DNA of 12,424 bases, from NCBI GenBank assembly GCA_947460085.1, contig CANHGA010000038.1, forward strand, positions 1-12,424, in the 5' to 3' direction. The notes under the pieces were generated by a model that worked only from the letters and a program-made list of their open reading frames with translations, was not told the origin of the DNA and made no database searches. This document shows, in pieces, positions 11,697 to 12,424 of this stretch. How positions within the stretch are numbered: position 1 is the first letter of the stretch; each line of letters begins with the position of its first letter. The stretch comes from Synechococcaceae cyanobacterium (lineage in GTDB: Bacteria > Cyanobacteriota > Cyanobacteriia > PCC-6307 > Cyanobiaceae). The translations under genes were made by a program, and so were the position numbers.

Positions 11697-12383
11697 GTGG
11701 CAAAGGACGAAACAAGCCGGGGCGCCGAACTCCTGGCCCTGGGCTGGACCGCCGAAGAGGTGCGCAAATACGAGGAGCTGTGGGAGTACCGCCAGCGCTG
11801 GGGTGCGATCAACCTGGAACCGGAAGATCGCCAGGTACTGCGCAAGGCCGAAGGCGTGCTGCCCAAGCGGGTAGCAGGCAAGGGCTCCGCGAAAAAAGCC
11901 ATCCAAGACAAAGCCTATTACCAGTGGCTGAGCTTCTACCGGGAGGCCATGCAGGGTGCTGCGGCCGATCTGGGTCTAGGGGCTGGGGAGGAGGCCGCCT
12001 GGGCGATCGTGATCGAAGAGGAGCAGCGGGCCCTCGATTACTACCAACCGGTGCTGGGCCTGCCCGACACCCTCAAGGCCAAGCTGCTCATGCCCCTGCG
12101 CGAGCAGTGGACCACTGAAGCCGGCGACGCTGGTCGCACCCTGGAGTTCGACTTCATCGCCCCCCTGGAAGCCCTCAAGGCAAGCCAAACCACCAACTGG
12201 AAACCCCTACGCGCTGAAGACGCCGCCAACCCCAAGGCCTACCCCGTACTGGAGGCCGAAGCCGCTGCTGCCTTCCGCGCCAAGGTGCGCCAGGAGATGG
12301 TGAGCTTCATCCGCACCACCTTCCCCTCCCTCAAGGACAGCGACAAAGCCGAGCCGGCTGCCGATTGGAGTAAACGGGCCTAA
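11697..12383 (+). CDS. conserved-looking hypothetical protein, soluble
   Basis: I do not recognise a named family. The 228-residue product has no signal peptide or membrane segment and is rich in Glu, Ala, Lys and Trp, with mostly helical character. A compact N-terminal block, ELLALGWTAEEVRKYEELWEY (11-31) followed by RWGAINLEPEDRQVLRKAE (34-52), looks conserved. A basic linker, KRVAGKGSAKKA (57-68), leads to a helical segment with YYQWLSFYREAM (74-85), then EEEQRALDYYQPVLGLP (107-123) and a C-terminal helix FRAKVRQEMVSFIRTTFPSL (193-212). The start is GTG at 11697; no in-frame ATG lies upstream of the conserved block. It follows the transporter by 35 bp, so co-transcription is likely. Codon use looks like its neighbours, with no sign of transfer. 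Confidence 0.8.
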   Translation: MAKDETSRGAELLALGWTAEEVRKYEELWEYRQRWGAINLEPEDRQVLRKAEGVLPKRVAGKGSAKKAIQDKAYYQWLSFYREAMQGAAADLGLGAGEEAAWAIVIEEEQRALDYYQPVLGLPDTLKAKLLMPLREQWTTEAGDAGRTLEFDFIAPLEALKASQTTNWKPLRAEDAANPKAYPVLEAEAAAAFRAKVRQEMVSFIRTTFPSLKDSDKAEPAADWSKRA

Positions 12384-12424
12384 ATCTGACCGGGCTCCTA
12401 TGCCTTTGTAGTGCTGGGCAGATC

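Noticed and set aside
12384..12424. Inverted repeat ATCTG...CAGAT after the last stop codon, possibly the base of a terminator
   Set aside because: Arms are only 5 bp, 30 bp apart, and the window ends immediately, so no T-run can be examined.

Overview
The window reads as a GC-rich picocyanobacterial chromosome segment (Synechococcus/Cyanobium type). Evidence: a high-light-inducible (Hlip) gene, three cyanobacterial or green-lineage families (DUF3318, CGLD27/DUF1230, DUF2811), a long CbiX with a His-rich tail, very short intergenic gaps and almost no Shine-Dalgarno sequences. No transposon, integrase, CRISPR array, prophage gene or obvious pseudogene is visible. It looks like vertically inherited core genome with a few poorly characterised genes.

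Layout. Positions 56-3397 (minus) hold a complete carB, the large subunit of carbamoyl-phosphate synthase. It is divergently arranged, across a 121-bp spacer, with a tight plus-strand cluster: DUF3318 membrane protein, rsfS (ribosome silencing factor), CGLD27-like membrane protein and a Rhizobium etli-type L-asparaginase (3519-6010). Next come an initiator tRNA-fMet (6077-6153) and a strong intrinsic terminator (6161-6192). A GMC-family flavoprotein oxidoreductase (6196-7875) starts only 3 nt after that terminator's T-run and ends in its own terminator (8001-8028). Two minus-strand genes follow: a small DUF2811 protein (8046-8321) and, beyond a 373-bp gene-free stretch, cbiX (8695-9825). The cbiX/hli divergent spacer carries an 11-bp tandem repeat array. 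The last block is on the plus strand: hli (10035-10238), a ParB-like nuclease-fold protein (10327-10986), a TMEM165/GDT1 cation transporter (11014-11661) and an unrecognised 228-residue soluble protein (11697-12383).

How the genes relate. carB feeds pyrimidine and arginine synthesis, and the asparaginase releases ammonia from asparagine, so nitrogen metabolism is represented on both sides of the first divergent promoter. rsfS and the initiator tRNA are translation-initiation functions. CbiX supplies the cobalt-corrin (cobalamin-type) branch of tetrapyrrole synthesis, while Hlip and the TMEM165-type transporter (Mn/Ca in photosynthetic relatives) serve photosystem protection and metal supply. 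These links are thematic; the sequence does not prove co-regulation.

Most interesting points: the DUF3318 protein has the layout of a membrane M48-type zincin with a degenerate HExxR motif; the GMC gene abuts a terminator; an 11-bp repeat array and a 21-bp-phased repeat precede hli; a cluster of DnaA-box-like words lies in the 8322-8694 gap; and the CbiX C-terminus combines MxCxxC, a second Cys cluster and a hexamer-encoded His tail.
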